Shown in pieces: positions 12,481 through 25,008 of a stretch of 64,000 nt of DNA. Origin of the DNA: Pontederia crassipes (lineage: Eukaryota > Streptophyta > Magnoliopsida > Commelinales > Pontederiaceae); assembly GCA_030549335.1 (NCBI GenBank), contig CM060184.1:44047909-44111908 (forward strand), given 5' to 3'. Within the stretch, counting starts at the first letter, position 1. Every line of letters begins with the position of its first letter. Under the pieces are notes generated by a model. That model had not been told where the DNA came from and did no database searches. It saw only the letters and a program-made list of their open reading frames with translations. The position numbers and the translations under genes are program-made.

Positions 12481-15400
12481 CTTAACGTCATGCATCATCA
12501 TCTCATAGAATTTCTGATGCTCTAATTTTTTTTTTCCACATTGACATGCTGGGTACTTTGGACATATTTTTGTATCTCCATATTTCATGTCATTACTATT
12601 TGTTCACCCTTATATATCTGTGTACTTCCAAATGGATCGCAACCTAGGCTTATGGTTACATCCTTATATTTCTTGTACTTTTCAAATGGATCATAACTCA
12701 GACTTATAATATTCATCTAATACTCTTTATAAGACTTATTCCTAAATGGTCCGCAACCCAGACTTATGTTATTCCTCTAGTATTGCTCTCTTTAGGACTT
12801 CATCATTTGGGTTCCACATGCTTAGTTCCTCCAACATTTCATACGCAACCTCATGAAGCCTAGCGAGCATCACTTGTGTCTGAGTGTATGTGTAACCGAG
12901 TTCATTTTTACCAAAATGATACTTCATGGAGAACTCAGAATCTTTCAAACTTCATGTTATCTTCATTGTCACATATTATCATACTACTAAAAGAAAGCAT
13001 ACCTAAGACTCTTTTGATCGATGAACACTTCAATCTTTTCTACATAAATGTAGGCATAGTTTGAACACAATGTTCATGAGGACCTAAAAGTTTGAGGGGT
13101 ATTCTTAGTCCAATGGCATCGCTCAATTTATAGTGATCATTCATTGCCAGAAAAAATTATCTTCATTACTTCCTCTTCAGCAACTCGAACTACTGGTACT
13201 CACTCCCTAGATTGATCTTGAGAGCACTTAGCCTTAAATAGGTCATCTTTGCATGATAACAAACACTTATGTCTTGATGGTTATTTTAATTAATAACTTG
13301 TTAATAAATTTTCAGATTTATATAGTCATCATTCTTCTTTACAAAAGATGTGGAGCATCTAAAAATGAGACCATCAGTCTCATAAACCCCTTGTCTTGAA
13401 GTTATTAAATTTGTCTTTTCAATTCATGTGTCATGGGGCATTAGAGATCAAGGTCATACTTGAAAGGAGGTCGATATGACACTCAACTTCTAACGATAAC
13501 CTTTTAGACGATTTGGATACCAGTAACTATCTTCTTCTTTTTGCATAATACTTATACATCTTAGGAGGAAGAATCAAATAGAAATCCCATCACAATCCTC
13601 CTAAGAAGTTTCTAATCGATGTGAAGAAAAGATCTTATCTTCAATCGCCATTAGTATCTCTAGGATGGACTTAATGATATGAAGTTATTTCCATAGGGTC
13701 ATCGTCCTTATCGGGTGACCTATGTCATGTAAGAATCAATAGGACCACTAAGAATATTGTCCATCATCGTAGATAATGGCATCATCATATGATTCGATAA
13801 AATAGGTGATGGAATCATGTCAATCATCATCTTTATAAGATCAATTTAGATCAATAACTTTCACGATGACCTATGTTTGATGTGACCCTACTCTAAACAT
13901 CATCATAATCATTTAGCTTTTGAGTGGAAGACATAATTTATTCGACTACATTGATCTGGTTCTTGCAATGCCATATCATATAATTTCATAGGAGACTAGT
14001 GGTTATATATTATCACAACAAGTTCTTTTCTTGAGTATCTTGAAGCACTTTGAATTAATGTTAAGGTCAAACGGTATCTACACTGGAGTCGCTACATAGT
14101 ATGATCTAATCCAGAATTAATAGAACAATTTATGTGCATTACCTAACATAAGTCCTTAGTCAAATATTATAAATGCAGGTAGACACATGGAATGAATTCA
14201 ACCAACAATACAGGAAACAAAACAATCAACAAAACAGAAGACAAGCAATCATTCTTATTCTTCGTGCATCATTTCATGGTCCTTTACATTAACGATATCT
14301 TGTAGTACATGGGAGAGGGTCGGGATAACTTTAAAGTTGGAAAGGAGAACTAATCCATTTATAAGACTTATGATCAAATCATAAGTGGTCCACTTGATCA
14401 AGACAAAATCTTGAACATTTTTCATCATACTGACGTAGATGCATCTTAGAGAACATTCTATATATCATCTTATATCTTGCATTTTAGAGGACAATCTATG
14501 TATCATCCGATGGCTTGCTTAACCCATTATCTAAACATATATATGATTTATTTTTCCTCTTGAACCATCAACTATGATTATATGATTAAATACTCTATAC
14601 GTTTTGACATTATTATGAAACTATAATTATATCAATAATCAAGATAAATCAATTAAAACTTGCATAATCATCCCTCTCGGATGCATAACTTGCTTTTTCA
14701 GAAACCTTGTAGGGGACTTATAAAATTCCTCGTACTTTACCTTAACCCCCATACTTTCTAAAGATTTCCTCACTTGATGTTTTGATCTTTTAATACTTAA
14801 TGGCTAGAGGCTCATATCCTCCTCAAGCATATCTCAATTAAGAGACCTTAAATCTTTTTAAAATTTCTCACATTCATTTTAACCCTTTCATGTCTTACTT
14901 GTTCTTATATAATTCTTGTATTAATCATATTAGTCTATTTTGAAAATATATACACATTGCGATGATAGAGAATTCATTCTTTAATAATGACTATTTAAAA
15001 ATATGCTTCATATTAATAAAATTTCAAATAAACTATGTACTAAACTAAGTTAGTTAAATCTAATTATTTATTTATTTATCTTTATATATTTATAAGTATA
15101 CTATGTTATATGTACATATGCGTATGAATATGCTAGATTTAAATGTTCGGTTAACTCAAACAGTCACTTACTCATTGAAAATTCCTTCTAATATTTATTC
15201 AAGCCAAGGTGACTTCTGAACACCTTAAGCTTCTATATTTGTCCATCCATACCTTATGCATGATTCTTGGACAGCTCACTAATACTTAAATTATTGTTTA
15301 ACTAATCTTACATAACTTGAACATGATTAATCTTTCTAATTCCTATTTCCAATATAAGGTAATCTAATTAGAAATTCGTATAACTAATTTGAATTTTGCT

Positions 15401-16152
15401 TAGGACCTTTATCTACATAATAAAGGGATCATATGAAGTCTAAGGCGCAAGAAGCATTATAGGTCCATACTTATCAATATAAACATATAAGATAATTTAT
15501 TAAACCCTTATATTGGTAGACTAATAGAACCACATAAGTCATCATCATAAACCATAACTTATGCATGCTTGGTTTCACTTCTACTATCTGAAATCATCTC
15601 ACACCTACGTGTTGTGTGAGTCGAATCCTTTAATTACTCTTATAATTCCCTCGTTTCTTTTTTTTTTAAATCTACATCTCTTTGCAACTGATATGCCTAT
15701 TCATTTTCCTCTTCATACTGCTGCAGTCAGCAGAAGAAGTCCGTGAATAGAGCAATCATGAAAGAGATGAAAAATATGAATTATAAGAAACATAATCATT
15801 TCTTATATTTTACACTTTAAATATCTGTAAGACTCATTCTTCACGTGAGTATATTTATCCACATCCTTATTACATATTCCTTTTCACTTTGTTTGTAACC
15901 TTTATGAACCTTTTTGTCTAAACACTAATAACATTTAGGTTGATTCCTACCATACAGAATAATCTTCTTAAGAATCAACCACTCATATCAAATATATATC
16001 AATACATCAATAAACAGTAACTTAGCATAAACATGAGCTTGACTTACAATGCTTTTCAGTGGAGGGTGTGGCGACTGCTCGGCGATAGCACATGAACCTT
16101 TTACCATACTATACTATTCTATACACTAGGACGTCAAGAGAGTCCTAACTTT
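12481..16152 (-). pseudogene. Decayed internal region of the nested Gypsy, with RT fragment
   Basis: Around 13,330-13,480 the minus strand shows PMTHELKRQI, LQDKGFMRL and SFLDAPHLL, recognisable as the reverse-transcriptase N-terminal block of Gypsy elements (usual form: [26 protein letters not shown]). The 0.85 kb between this and the chromodomain is too short for RT, RNase H and integrase, so a large deletion has removed them. From 13,480 to 16,150 I see only stop-ridden AT-rich sequence where gag and protease would be. Confidence 0.7.
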
Positions 16153-16164
16153 AGGCTCTGATAC
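16153..16164 (-). other. Primer binding site (initiator tRNA-Met type)
   Basis: On the minus strand TGGTATCAGAGC begins a few bases inside the 5' LTR end (16,171). It is the standard primer site complementary to the 3' end of plant initiator tRNA-Met. Confidence 0.9.
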
Positions 16165-16170
16165 CATAAA

Positions 16171-18534
16171 TGTAACGCCCCCAAATCGACCCCCGCCACG
16201 TGGCGAAGACCAATCTGGAGACGCTACGGCATGCTATAACTTGACCATAATATTGACCATATCTCAGTCAAGAACCGAGACACGTCAGCGGAAGAAAAGA
16301 AATAAAGATAAATTATAACTTTAATTGCGGAAGTCTAAAAGTGACTATGTCATTACTAAGAAATAAACTGAGTTCTACATCATGAATTTAAATTGCGGAA
16401 GGTAAATGAAAACTAAATAACACTCTAAAAGCCCTATGGTTCATGTGCTGTCCTATCGCCAGAGCGTCATCACCACACGCCTACTCCACCACGTTACTGA
16501 CCTGGTCCTGTGGAAATCAGACACAGGGGAGGAGGTCCTCCCGTAAGCTTTACAGCCTAGTGGGGAACCACATGATATACAATGCATGACATGAATATAA
16601 TAATCAGCGATAAATAATCATGCTTAACTTGAACATGAAAGATAACATATCAGTATCATGGATCATAATAAGGATAAGATCAGCGATATCATGAATCATG
16701 AGGATCAATAGTACATAGTAAACTTGGAATCATGACATACTTGACTTGACTTGAACTTGAACATGCTTGTCGATCTTGGTTATTAATTAATAATCAGGGT
16801 GACTTTGAGGTGCCTTTAATTCTTGGGGTATGCCCAACAAACGATACGGCCTTGTGCGGGTCAATGGGTGATCAAACCATGACCAAGGGAGCGACCCTTA
16901 TCTTGATGCACTTGGCTTGGACTGGCAACCCATCATTAATCTTTCATCTGAACTTATTAATCACTTTTTATTATCTTTTCATTCTTTGTATCATGTGATG
17001 AAGGAGATATGATCGATATGAGATAAATCAAGACAAAGAGTTCATGTTGGAATTATAAGGAAATCAATAATGTTCATATCAAAATAAAGAGAGACTAATG
17101 GGTGAATTTTGCTGGATTTTACGCCCTCACCTCTTCTGGATTTTTACGCCCGAAGAATCTCCTCCACCTTACGGCCGTAAAACCCTAATTCTTTGGATTT
17201 TACGCCCGAGGAATTCCTTCACCTTACGGCCGTAAAAATTAACTCTTATTACGTTACGGCCGTAAAACCCTACTCTCCATTTCATTTCGGCCGTAATAAT
17301 TCACCCCTATTATATTACGGCCATCAACTATTACCCCCTATCCGTTACGGCCTATCCCATTACGGCCGTAAAACTCTACTCTTCGGCCGTAACAATCTAT
17401 CTCCCCTTTCTCTCTCTTCTTTTCTCTCTCTCCCAACTTCTCGGCCGTAAAACTTCGTCTCCATTTTTTTTAATTCCTTTACGGCCAATCCATCTCCTCT
17501 TTTTCTCTCCAAATTCTCAGATTTTTACGACCGTAAAAATCATCTGTTACGGTCGACATCTATTACGGCCGACATCTTTTACGGCCGACATCTTCCCTCT
17601 CTCTATCTTTTCTATTTTATTACGGCCGAAAACCTAACTCTTCGGCCGTAACATTTTTTTTTCTTTTACGGGCGTAAATGCTCATTCTCTATTTACCCGT
17701 AAAACTCTTCCCTCGTTTCGGCCGAGAACATCACATGTCGATAAATAATTACGACCAAAAAAATTACGGCCGTAACAAATCCAATTTAAAACTAGATTGC
17801 GTCGTAAAACATCACGACACAATAACAATCAAGCAGAATCCCCCCTACGTACTTCCGCCCCATTCTAAATCTTACATCCTAGCAATCAATAATACAGAAA
17901 ATATAACAAACAGAAATAACTATGCATGCGACAATCAACCAATCAAAGAATTCAAGAAATAAAACAATTAAAAATAATAACTTGAATCATATTCATATTC
18001 TTTTCATAATGATTCGGGCATGAATTGAGATAATTCAGAGGTCATGCAAGGTGATTTCGATTCACCCACCTGGTCGCGATGGATCCTGCCCTTGTTTCGT
18101 TAAAAATCCGTTTGAATTCCGCCCCTGTTTCCTCCCTGTTCTTCCTCTCGGCCACCCTCTGCAGAAATTTCAGCAAGGGCGTAAAAAGGACAGCACTCGA
18201 AAGACGATGAGAGGAGAACAAGTAGATTTCCGCACGCCTTGAAATTGAGATGAAGGAGAGGAAGGATTTGTCGCTGGATTTCCTGCAGCCTGGCGGCGCT
18301 CCAGAAGTCCGGCAGGGTCTCGTGAGTTTTGCCAAGGGAGAAAGAGTTTTAACAAATCTGGTCTCATCTTATATAGACCCCTCTCTCCTAAACAAATCTG
18401 ATTATATCAGATTTAAATCTTCTTCCTTTACCAACTTTGAGTGGCATTGGGTCTTTTTATTTCTTTCTCTCAACCGTGTGTTTAAATTCTAGTTTCTTTT
18501 CCTCTTTTTTTTTATCTTTTTGTTGGTTGTTACA
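16171..18534 (-). repeat. 5' LTR of the nested Gypsy element
   Basis: It begins TGTAACAACC at 18,534 and ends GGGGCGTTACA at 16,171 on the minus strand. It matches the 9,883-12,248 copy along its whole length with scattered single-base differences and small runs of indels in poly-T. The TATA box lies at about 18,367-18,376. Confidence 0.92.
17126..17776. repeat. TTACGGCCGTAA palindrome array (copy 2)
   Basis: Same array as in the other LTR. Perfect palindromes stand at 17,169, 17,224, 17,254, 17,360 and 17,764, with many variants between. Several sites differ by one base from copy 1, for example TCGGTCGTAAC versus TCGGCCGTAAC near 17,384. Confidence 0.9.
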
Positions 18535-18539
18535 AAGAG

Positions 18540-18870
18540 AGTTTACTAGTAAGCGAAGATTGTTAAAAAAAGACTTCAATCGTTTTTGCTGAAGAAGAGA
18601 ATTTGCAATTTCAAATAAATATCATGAAGGGCATGAAGATATCTGCATAAAAGGCAAAGCATTCATAAAAAAAACAATATTTAGTTTTGTTATAAAAATA
18701 AAGAAAATAATTGTGCAACTAAAATAAAAAATTTAATACATCGACATAAAAATAAATATAACATCGCTAAACATTAAAACATTATATTCCTACCCTTATA
18801 GTATCTAAACTTTAAAACATGCTAAGTAAAACTTCTATCCTTTTAGATCAACTAGAAAAGGAGCATAGAA
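18540..18870 (-). other. CACTA 5' portion, no gene recognised
   Basis: AT-rich sequence resumes the CACTA after the Gypsy insertion. No protein-like frame was seen. Confidence 0.4.
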
Positions 18871-18879
18871 GAAAAAAAT

Positions 18880-19800
18880 GCATGTTGGTGCCCCAGCATG
18901 AGGCACGTCGGAGGTGGCCTCGGACAGCTGCCCCAGTGCGAGGCTCGTCAGAGGCAGACTTGGATAGTCGCCCCAGCACGAGGGGCATCAGAGGTGGCCC
19001 CGGACAGCCGCCCTAGTGCGAGGCGCATCAAAGGCGGCCTCTGACAGCCGCACCAGCATGAGGCACGTTGGAGGCGGCCTCCGATAGCTGCCTCAATGCG
19101 AGGCACGTCGGAGGCGGCCTCGGACAGCCACCCCAGTGTGAGGTGCGTTGGAGGCAGCCTCCGACGGCCGCCCTAGCGCGAGAGGCGGGCGGCGAGCCAC
19201 CTCTCGTGCAGAGGCAACCACTGGCGTGCAGAGGAGGCCGTTGGTGGTCGCCTCTATGCGAGAGGTGGCTCGACGGCTACCTCAGGCATAGGGGTGGCAA
19301 TCAAGGGCCACCTCCGCAAGAGAGGGAGTTCGATGGCTGCCTCATGCACAGAGGTGGCCCTCGACAGTAGCCTCAATGCATGAGTCAGCCGTCGAGCCAC
19401 CTCTCGCGCAGAGGCGACCACATGAGGCGGCGCCTCTCGTGCCAGGGCGGCCGTCGAGTGATCACCCCGTGCGGAGGCGGGCCCTGACGGCTAGCCCGGC
19501 ACGAGAGGCACTGCCTCTCATGTAGAGGTGACCGCCAACGGGCTCCCCTACACTCCAGTGGTTGCCTCTGCGCGAGATGCGGCTGGACGGTAGCCTCACG
19601 CATTGCGGCGGCTATCGGGGGACCGCCTCCACGTGAGACACGGCTCAATGGCTGCCTCACGCACAGAGCTAGCTCTCGACGGTTGCCTCCACGCGAGAGG
19701 CAGCTGAACGGCCGCCTCAGCACAAGAGGCTGTTCGATGGCCATCTCACGTGCAGAGGCAGCTCTTGATGACCCCGCATGAGGAGGCGGCAGGGACGTGC
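18880..19800. repeat. GC-rich minisatellite inside the CACTA
   Basis: About 0.9 kb of strongly GC-rich sequence stands out from AT-rich surroundings. It is built of degenerate repeats of roughly 45-50 bp with cores such as GAGGCACGTCGGAGGCGGCC, GGACAGCCGCCCCAGTGCGA and, later, GCGAGAGGCGGC. Open frames on both strands (for example 19,385-19,915 minus) simply reflect the repeat. In CACTA orientation it lies just inside the subterminal region upstream of the TNP2 start. Confidence 0.75.
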
Positions 19801-19919
19801 AGAAGGTTCGAGAAGATGATGACATAGAAGGTAGAAGGCATACTTGCATGAGACAAGAAGATGACCTGGAGATGATATGATGTGAGAAGATGAATAGGAG
19901 ACTGGAAGAAAACAAAATT

Positions 19920-20822
19920 AGGTTAGAATAAAATATTTATACCTAATCCTATGTTAATTGAAAATTAGTGTTTTGTTTGGCGGTAAAAGGAGGGAAAGCC
20001 CATATAATTTTATCTTAGAATAATAAATACTTTTTATTTGTATTTTAATCATTCATTTGAAGAAACAAAAATAATGTAAAATAATATAAATATGTGTATA
20101 TATAATCATTGTATTTTAATCATTTATTTAATTAAAGTTAAATAATTTTAAAAATTAAGAAATACATAAAATAAAAATCAAAGAATTTAGTTTATCATCT
20201 AAGTATTAACATAAATAAATATTAAAATTTAAAGGATAAGATATTTAGTTTATCTTTTATTAATAATATTAAAACTTAAATTATAATTATAATTTTTTTT
20301 ATTTTTAAATAATAATATTGTTAAACGACTATGATAAATTAAATCGTACAACTTTTAAGTTTTATGTAAAACAATAACACTTATTAATGCAATTTTATCA
20401 ACAAAACATATATATATTTATGTGTGTACTATTAATAATGTTAAAATTATATTTCTTGATTAATATTAATAAACTATTAATCATGCATTAAGTTTTTATA
20501 GAAATTTTGCATTTTGCAAATCTTAAAAATGTAACAAATATTGCATTCAACAATTAGTTATGAATTTTTTTTGTAGCTAATATCAATAATAAAGAATATA
20601 TTTTATTATGAAAATCAAAATTGTGACAATTGCTTATATTATTTGCCACAAAATAAATCTTCATAACAATCGCTAAACCATTATTATCACAATATAAATT
20701 ATTTGTTACTACGAACTCATCAATACTTACAAAAATAATAATTCTAAAAGATATGGTTATTACCACGAACTAACATGTTGTGGTTATTGATTTGTGGCTA
20801 TAAACCATATTAATGTTAATAA
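19920..20822. other. AT-rich CACTA subterminal region
   Basis: No gene is visible. From 20,540 to 20,822 short repeated motifs (TTTGTGGCTATAAA, ACGAACTAAC, TTGTTACTACGAACTC) resemble the motifs just inside the left end (5,640-5,950). They are probably binding sites for the element's own proteins. Confidence 0.55.
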
Positions 20823-21678
20823 GAGATACCTTCAGTACCACATGATCTTCATCTTAATAGATTTGTCCATTCTCTTTTTATCAATATAGCTCTTCTTGCG
20901 GCTCTAAACTGCCATCATTTTTTTTAATCAAATCTATGCACTCATCATACCTTTCTATTAGTTTTGGTCCTAGTAATCCTCATTCATCAACCACACTCTA
21001 ACATGTGGGAGACTTACAAGGTCTTCCATATAGTGCTTCAAAGAGTATCATCTTGATGAAAGAGTGATAGCTATTATTGTAGGTAAAATCAACTAAAGAG
21101 ATGTGGTCATTTCAGCTATCTTGTCAATATATGACGCATGCTCTCAACATGTCTTCTGAAGTATGTCTTATTTTTTCACTTTGAACATCACTCTAAGGTT
21201 TGAAATGTAGTGCTATAGTGGAGCCTTGTACTAAATGTATGTTGCAACCCTCTCTAAAACTCTGCTATGAATTTAGGTATATCTCTATCTAGGAATTTTA
21301 TCGGATAATCTCATTAACATACAACTTCACTATGCTCGCAACTGACTGTCTCATTATAGAATAAGAAGTGAGTTAACTTTATCAATCTGTTCACAATAAT
21401 TCAAATGATATTGTGACCCTTCTGTGTCTTTGTTAGTCCCACAATGAAATCCATTATAATCTCCTCTCATTTTCACTAAGGTCACTCGGTCAAATTTTTT
21501 TTATTAAACTCCTTGTCTTCGGGTACCCATAGCTTGCTTTGGAACTTGATGGACTCATCTTTATCACTCTTGTAGTTTGGGTGTCTTTTCTCACTCAATG
21601 CATTTATGTCCTTGTACTTTGTATCATTTTTCTATACTTGTTCTATCTTTGTCACCAAATCAAACTAAATGACACAAT
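20823..21678 (-). pseudogene. Chromovirus integrase (outer element)
   Basis: Reading down from 21,650, the minus strand carries in order a zinc-finger-side motif (KASYGYPKTRSL-like), the catalytic core start WKWEEIIMDFIVGLTK with IVNRLIKLTHF, the Gypsy integrase motif FEALYGRPCKSPTC, and GPKLIERYDECI. It ends DHVVLKVS at the CACTA junction. Multiple stops and frameshifts show it is dead. The continuation is at 5,619. Confidence 0.85.
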
Positions 21679-21683
21679 GCATC

Positions 21684-24040
21684 TGTAACGCCCCGAGACC
21701 CACGTGATTATCACGTGCTCAGAGTCATCCCAAAGGCGCTACATAATTTTATATAAATAAATTTTGCAGAAAATAAACTCTATTAATGCGGAAATAAGAT
21801 CGCCTAACAATATAATATCAAGGAGCTAGAAATGTTCATGACTCCATCATCATAAATATGCGGAATATAAAAACTAATCCAATAATTTAGTAAGACTAAA
21901 TCCTACACCATGTCAACATCTATGTCACTGAGCCTGACCACCTGTATCACCATCTTCTATCATCTCATCTGTATGAATCCAGATGCAGGGGAAAACTTAT
22001 GAGTATAAAAATACTCAATACGTAAGGTCTAACCATAACAATAAATAGTGCTAAAAAATCAATAATCAATAATGAATAATAATCAATAGAGCACATGATA
22101 TGACAATATGAAAAAGCTCAATAATCAATAAGATCATAAATCAATGATGAGGATCAGGTAAAAGATCAAGGGATCAATCAATCAATTATCAATTAGTAAT
22201 TATGCCTGATCACTATGGCATCTATCCAATTTAACAATTTTTTATTATCAATATTTGTGGTCATTGATCAATGAACAATTTTCATTCTATTCAATAGGCG
22301 GAGGCAAAGCCAATCAACGCCAAAATCCAAATGATCAAGGTTCAATTCAATTTAGTTCAATTCTATTCAATTTCAATTCAATTCAATTCAATTCCAATCC
22401 AATTCTATTCAATTTCATTAAATTAGGGAGCGCTCAACCAATTATGGGAAACTCCATGTCTCTTTCATGTAGGCCAGTGGGGGATCAGTGCCACGACAAA
22501 TCGCCCTCCAATAGTAGCGCTAACAATAGGTTCGTGATGGCGAAGGACCATGGCCATCACATGATAGCCATAGTTTCCCTAAAAAATGACGTCTCAAACC
22601 TCTAGGTATACTATCTGCCCTATACAATACTATAACAATAATGACCTAAGGGGCTTAGAGACAATCGGAGAATATGGAGACCCAGCAGTCTTCATATTTT
22701 ATCTTGTTTAACCTAAAGATCTATATTTAACAATTCACTTCAGGTTAGATAAGGACCCAATCAGGGAAAAACTACTGGATCGACATCATAAGGGATCACA
22801 CGATATGACAGGATAACAATGATATAAATCTCAAATCAAATCTAAAAGATATGATGAGGTCAGATCTGTGTGTGATATGATCAAGGACGATCAGGAATAA
22901 TAAACTATGATAGCTACAATTATCTATAACAATTTATCCAAAATTACAATTTCTGTCCCTAGAACCCGGCTCGCGTCGGGTGAAACTCGGGCCGTGTTCG
23001 AAAACGTCAAAACTCACCTCGGCCAGGGCAAACCCGGGCCGAGTGCATGGTGAACCCAGGCCGAGTTGGCCGGTTCATGCCCGCATCCATCATTCAATTC
23101 AACACGGACTGCGTCCGAAGAAAACGGACCGTGTTGTCGGAAAACCCGGGCCGTGTCGTCACTAACTCGGTCCGCGTTTGACCATACTTCGATACACATC
23201 AATGCGGTCCGAGTTCTATTGAACTCGGGCCGTGTTTACCTGAACCCGGGCCATGTCGACCTCAACCCGAACCGTGTTGGCCGGAACTCGGGTCGGGTTC
23301 GGTTGCCGGCAGAAAAATGCATTTCGATGCAGTTTTCCGACCATCATAACTATGCCATAACATGTCCAAATTATACATATGATATATCAATGGAATCTTA
23401 GTATTAAGGAGAAGAGGATAGGGTTTCATGTCGTGGAAAATTGACGACATAGGGATTTCCTCTACGTATCTAAAGTTGGCTGAAAAATCAACTGTAATTC
23501 CTTCTCAATCTGCACGAACGTCGAACTTTGGTCGGTGATTGCTCTCTGTCCTCGCTCCGAAACTCGCGGCCACCACCTGGAACTTCTTCTCCTATGTGCA
23601 GGCTTCGAAATCAACCACCACACGTTCTTGGAATGCCTCGATTCGTGTGCAAACGAGAGGTAAAATAGAGGATTTGTGGCAGAATTCTGTTTGGCAGAAA
23701 AAAGGGGTTTCCAGCCATCCTTTAATGCCTATTTATAGGTGCAGACTTGAGTCATCAATTCTATTAGGCCTTGGACTCTTTTAGAATCAATCTTGACCAT
23801 CCACCAATGACTAATCACCTCTTAATTATTCAGATTTATTTAAATCCGAATTTACTTTTTAAATCCATGCATATCTCCATAACAATTCTATCCTTATTCA
23901 AATTCCCTCTTATCTTTTCAACTTATCCCATAATTTCCATCAATTTTGGAATTATTTAATTCCAGAATATTAAATAATGATTTTTCCAAAAAATTATAAA
24001 TGAATAAAATATTTATTTAACGAAAATCTGGGTTGTTACA
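21684..24040 (-). mobile_element. Solo LTR of a Gypsy family, TSD GCATC
   Basis: On the minus strand it starts TGTAACAACCCAGATTTTCG (24,040) and ends CGGGGCGTTACA (21,684). It is flanked by perfect 5-bp repeats GCATC (21,679-21,683 and 24,041-24,045). There is no internal region or second LTR, and the interrupted integrase/RNase H coding sequence continues on both sides. A TATA box (CCTATAAATAG, 23,729-23,739) stands 300 bp inside. The termini resemble those of the 9,883-18,534 element, but the body is different. Solo LTRs form by recombination between the two LTRs of an inserted element. Confidence 0.9.
22965..23310. repeat. CGGGCCGTGTT motif array in solo LTR
   Basis: About ten to fifteen copies of an ACTCGGGCCGTGTT / AACCCGGGCCGTGT / CGGTCCGAGTT core, on both strands, are spaced about 20-30 bp apart. 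The core contains CCCGGG and GGCC palindromes. The array lies 430-770 bp downstream of the LTR TATA box. The short open frames here follow the repeat and are not genes. Confidence 0.8.
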
Positions 24041-24045
24041 GCATC

Positions 24046-24480
24046 ATTAGCTTTTCCATTGTGTTGTCTTCAATTAGAGTCCATTTATAGACCCTTAGCT
24101 ATTCATTGACCCTTCCCACTTTCTGCTTAGAGCATTTGCCACTGAGTTGCCTTTTCTTGGGTGATAGAGAATGTCAAACCTATAATCCTTCAGAAACTCT
24201 AACCATCTTCTCTTTCTCATGTTGAGTTTCTTTTGGGAGAACACATATTTGAGACTCTTGAGATTAGTAAACACTTCAAATTCTTCCCCATATAAGGAAC
24301 ACTATCATATTTTCAAAGCAAGCAACACTACTACCAATGCCAAGTCATGATTATGATAGTTCCTCTCATGAGTCTTCAACTGTCTTGAGGCATAGGCCAC
24401 ACCTTTTCCATGCCACATGAAAATACAACTCAATCCTATTCTACTCGCATCACTTGTTTCCATACCACTCATATGACGAT
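24046..24480 (-). pseudogene. Chromovirus RNase H (outer element)
   Basis: On the minus strand from about 24,470 down: [83 protein letters not shown] and [10 protein letters not shown]. This is a well-preserved Gypsy RNase H and linker with only a few breaks. It lies upstream of the integrase remnant in the correct order and strand, separated only by the solo LTR. Confidence 0.88.
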
Positions 24481-25008
24481 GGTCATTACATGACTTACCA
24501 TGTCATTTTGATACTGCATGATGACAAATTGTTATAATTTATTGACATGTAGATCACATGCTAAGTACATGGCATTCATATAATTCATTTTCTTATATAT
24601 GAAATTAAATATGCATATCATGTAGCATCTTATTAAGGCTCATTCATTGCACGACCTTTATATACTATATAGGAAATTTTGCACTCTAAATTCGTGCAAG
24701 TAGCTAAAGTTAAGGATGGCCGGTGACTCATTTCACAATGACGTAGTTGCACATGGCACATTAATGAATAAAGTCATGAATCATTAGATTTTCTATATTA
24801 GAAATGTTGGTCGCACGATTATCTTTCAATTAACATACTTTTAAAAATGTTTTTATAAAGTATTCCGTTGAAAAGATTGATTTATCATATTTTATTGGTT
24901 ATAATTTTTGTACATTATTTATATATTATTTAATTATGTTTATGCAATGGTGAACGAGAATTCCCCTAATTGTTATAAGCTATTAGAGTGGATTTTGGAC
25001 GTGTTATA
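24481..25008 (+). mobile_element. Probable LTR end preceding a plus-strand gag
   Basis: Non-coding AT-rich sequence ending GGACGTGTTATA, a decayed GTTACA-type LTR end. It is followed at once by TTTGGTATTACAATATGC, a decayed TTTGGTATCAGAGC primer site (25,010-25,027). This places an LTR end upstream of the gag at 25,190, on the strand opposite to the RNase H next door. The left boundary of the LTR is not visible. Confidence 0.45.

Larger units (their letters stand above)
9883..18534 (-). mobile_element. Gypsy (chromovirus) LTR retrotransposon, nested in the CACTA
   Basis: There are two nearly identical direct LTRs (9,883-12,248 and 16,171-18,534), the perfect target duplication AAGAG, a primer site complementary to initiator tRNA-Met (16,153-16,164) and a purine tract (12,249-12,262). 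Together these fix the boundaries and the minus orientation. The internal region is only 3.9 kb and is decayed. A chromodomain end and an RT fragment are recognisable, but no intact gag-pol is. I noticed more than 20 single-base differences between the LTRs over 2.36 kb, roughly 1 percent, so it is the youngest large insertion here. It would need proteins from another element to move. Confidence 0.92.
5620..20822 (-). mobile_element. CACTA (En/Spm-like) DNA transposon, interrupted by a Gypsy element
   Basis: The left end at 5,620 is CACTACAACAAA, the classic CACTA terminal repeat. It lies exactly where the chromovirus polyprotein stops. The minus strand carries remnants of both usual CACTA genes: a Transposase_24-like gene (6.2-7.8 kb) and a TNP2 transposase (8.2-9.6 kb). 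Both flanks have AT-rich subterminal sequence with short repeats such as GTGGTCATTATT, GTAGCCATAAAT and TTGTGGCTATAAA. The matching right terminus (TTTGTTGTAGTG) is not present at 20,822, so that end, with about ten codons of the host polyprotein, appears deleted. A Gypsy element occupies 9,883-18,534. Without it the CACTA would be about 6.5 kb. Confidence 0.78.

Noticed and set aside
10840-17776. Palindromic arrays considered as CRISPR or phage-type repeats
   Set aside because: Spacing is irregular, units vary, there is no cas context and the host is a plant; they are parts of LTRs.
19068-19915. Open frames of 100 and 176 residues on both strands
   Set aside because: Translations of the GC-rich minisatellite, repetitive Arg/Pro/Gly, no domain.
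22980-23450. Several overlapping open frames in the solo LTR
   Set aside because: They follow the CGGGCCGTGTT array in different frames and strands; no start or codon bias singles one out.
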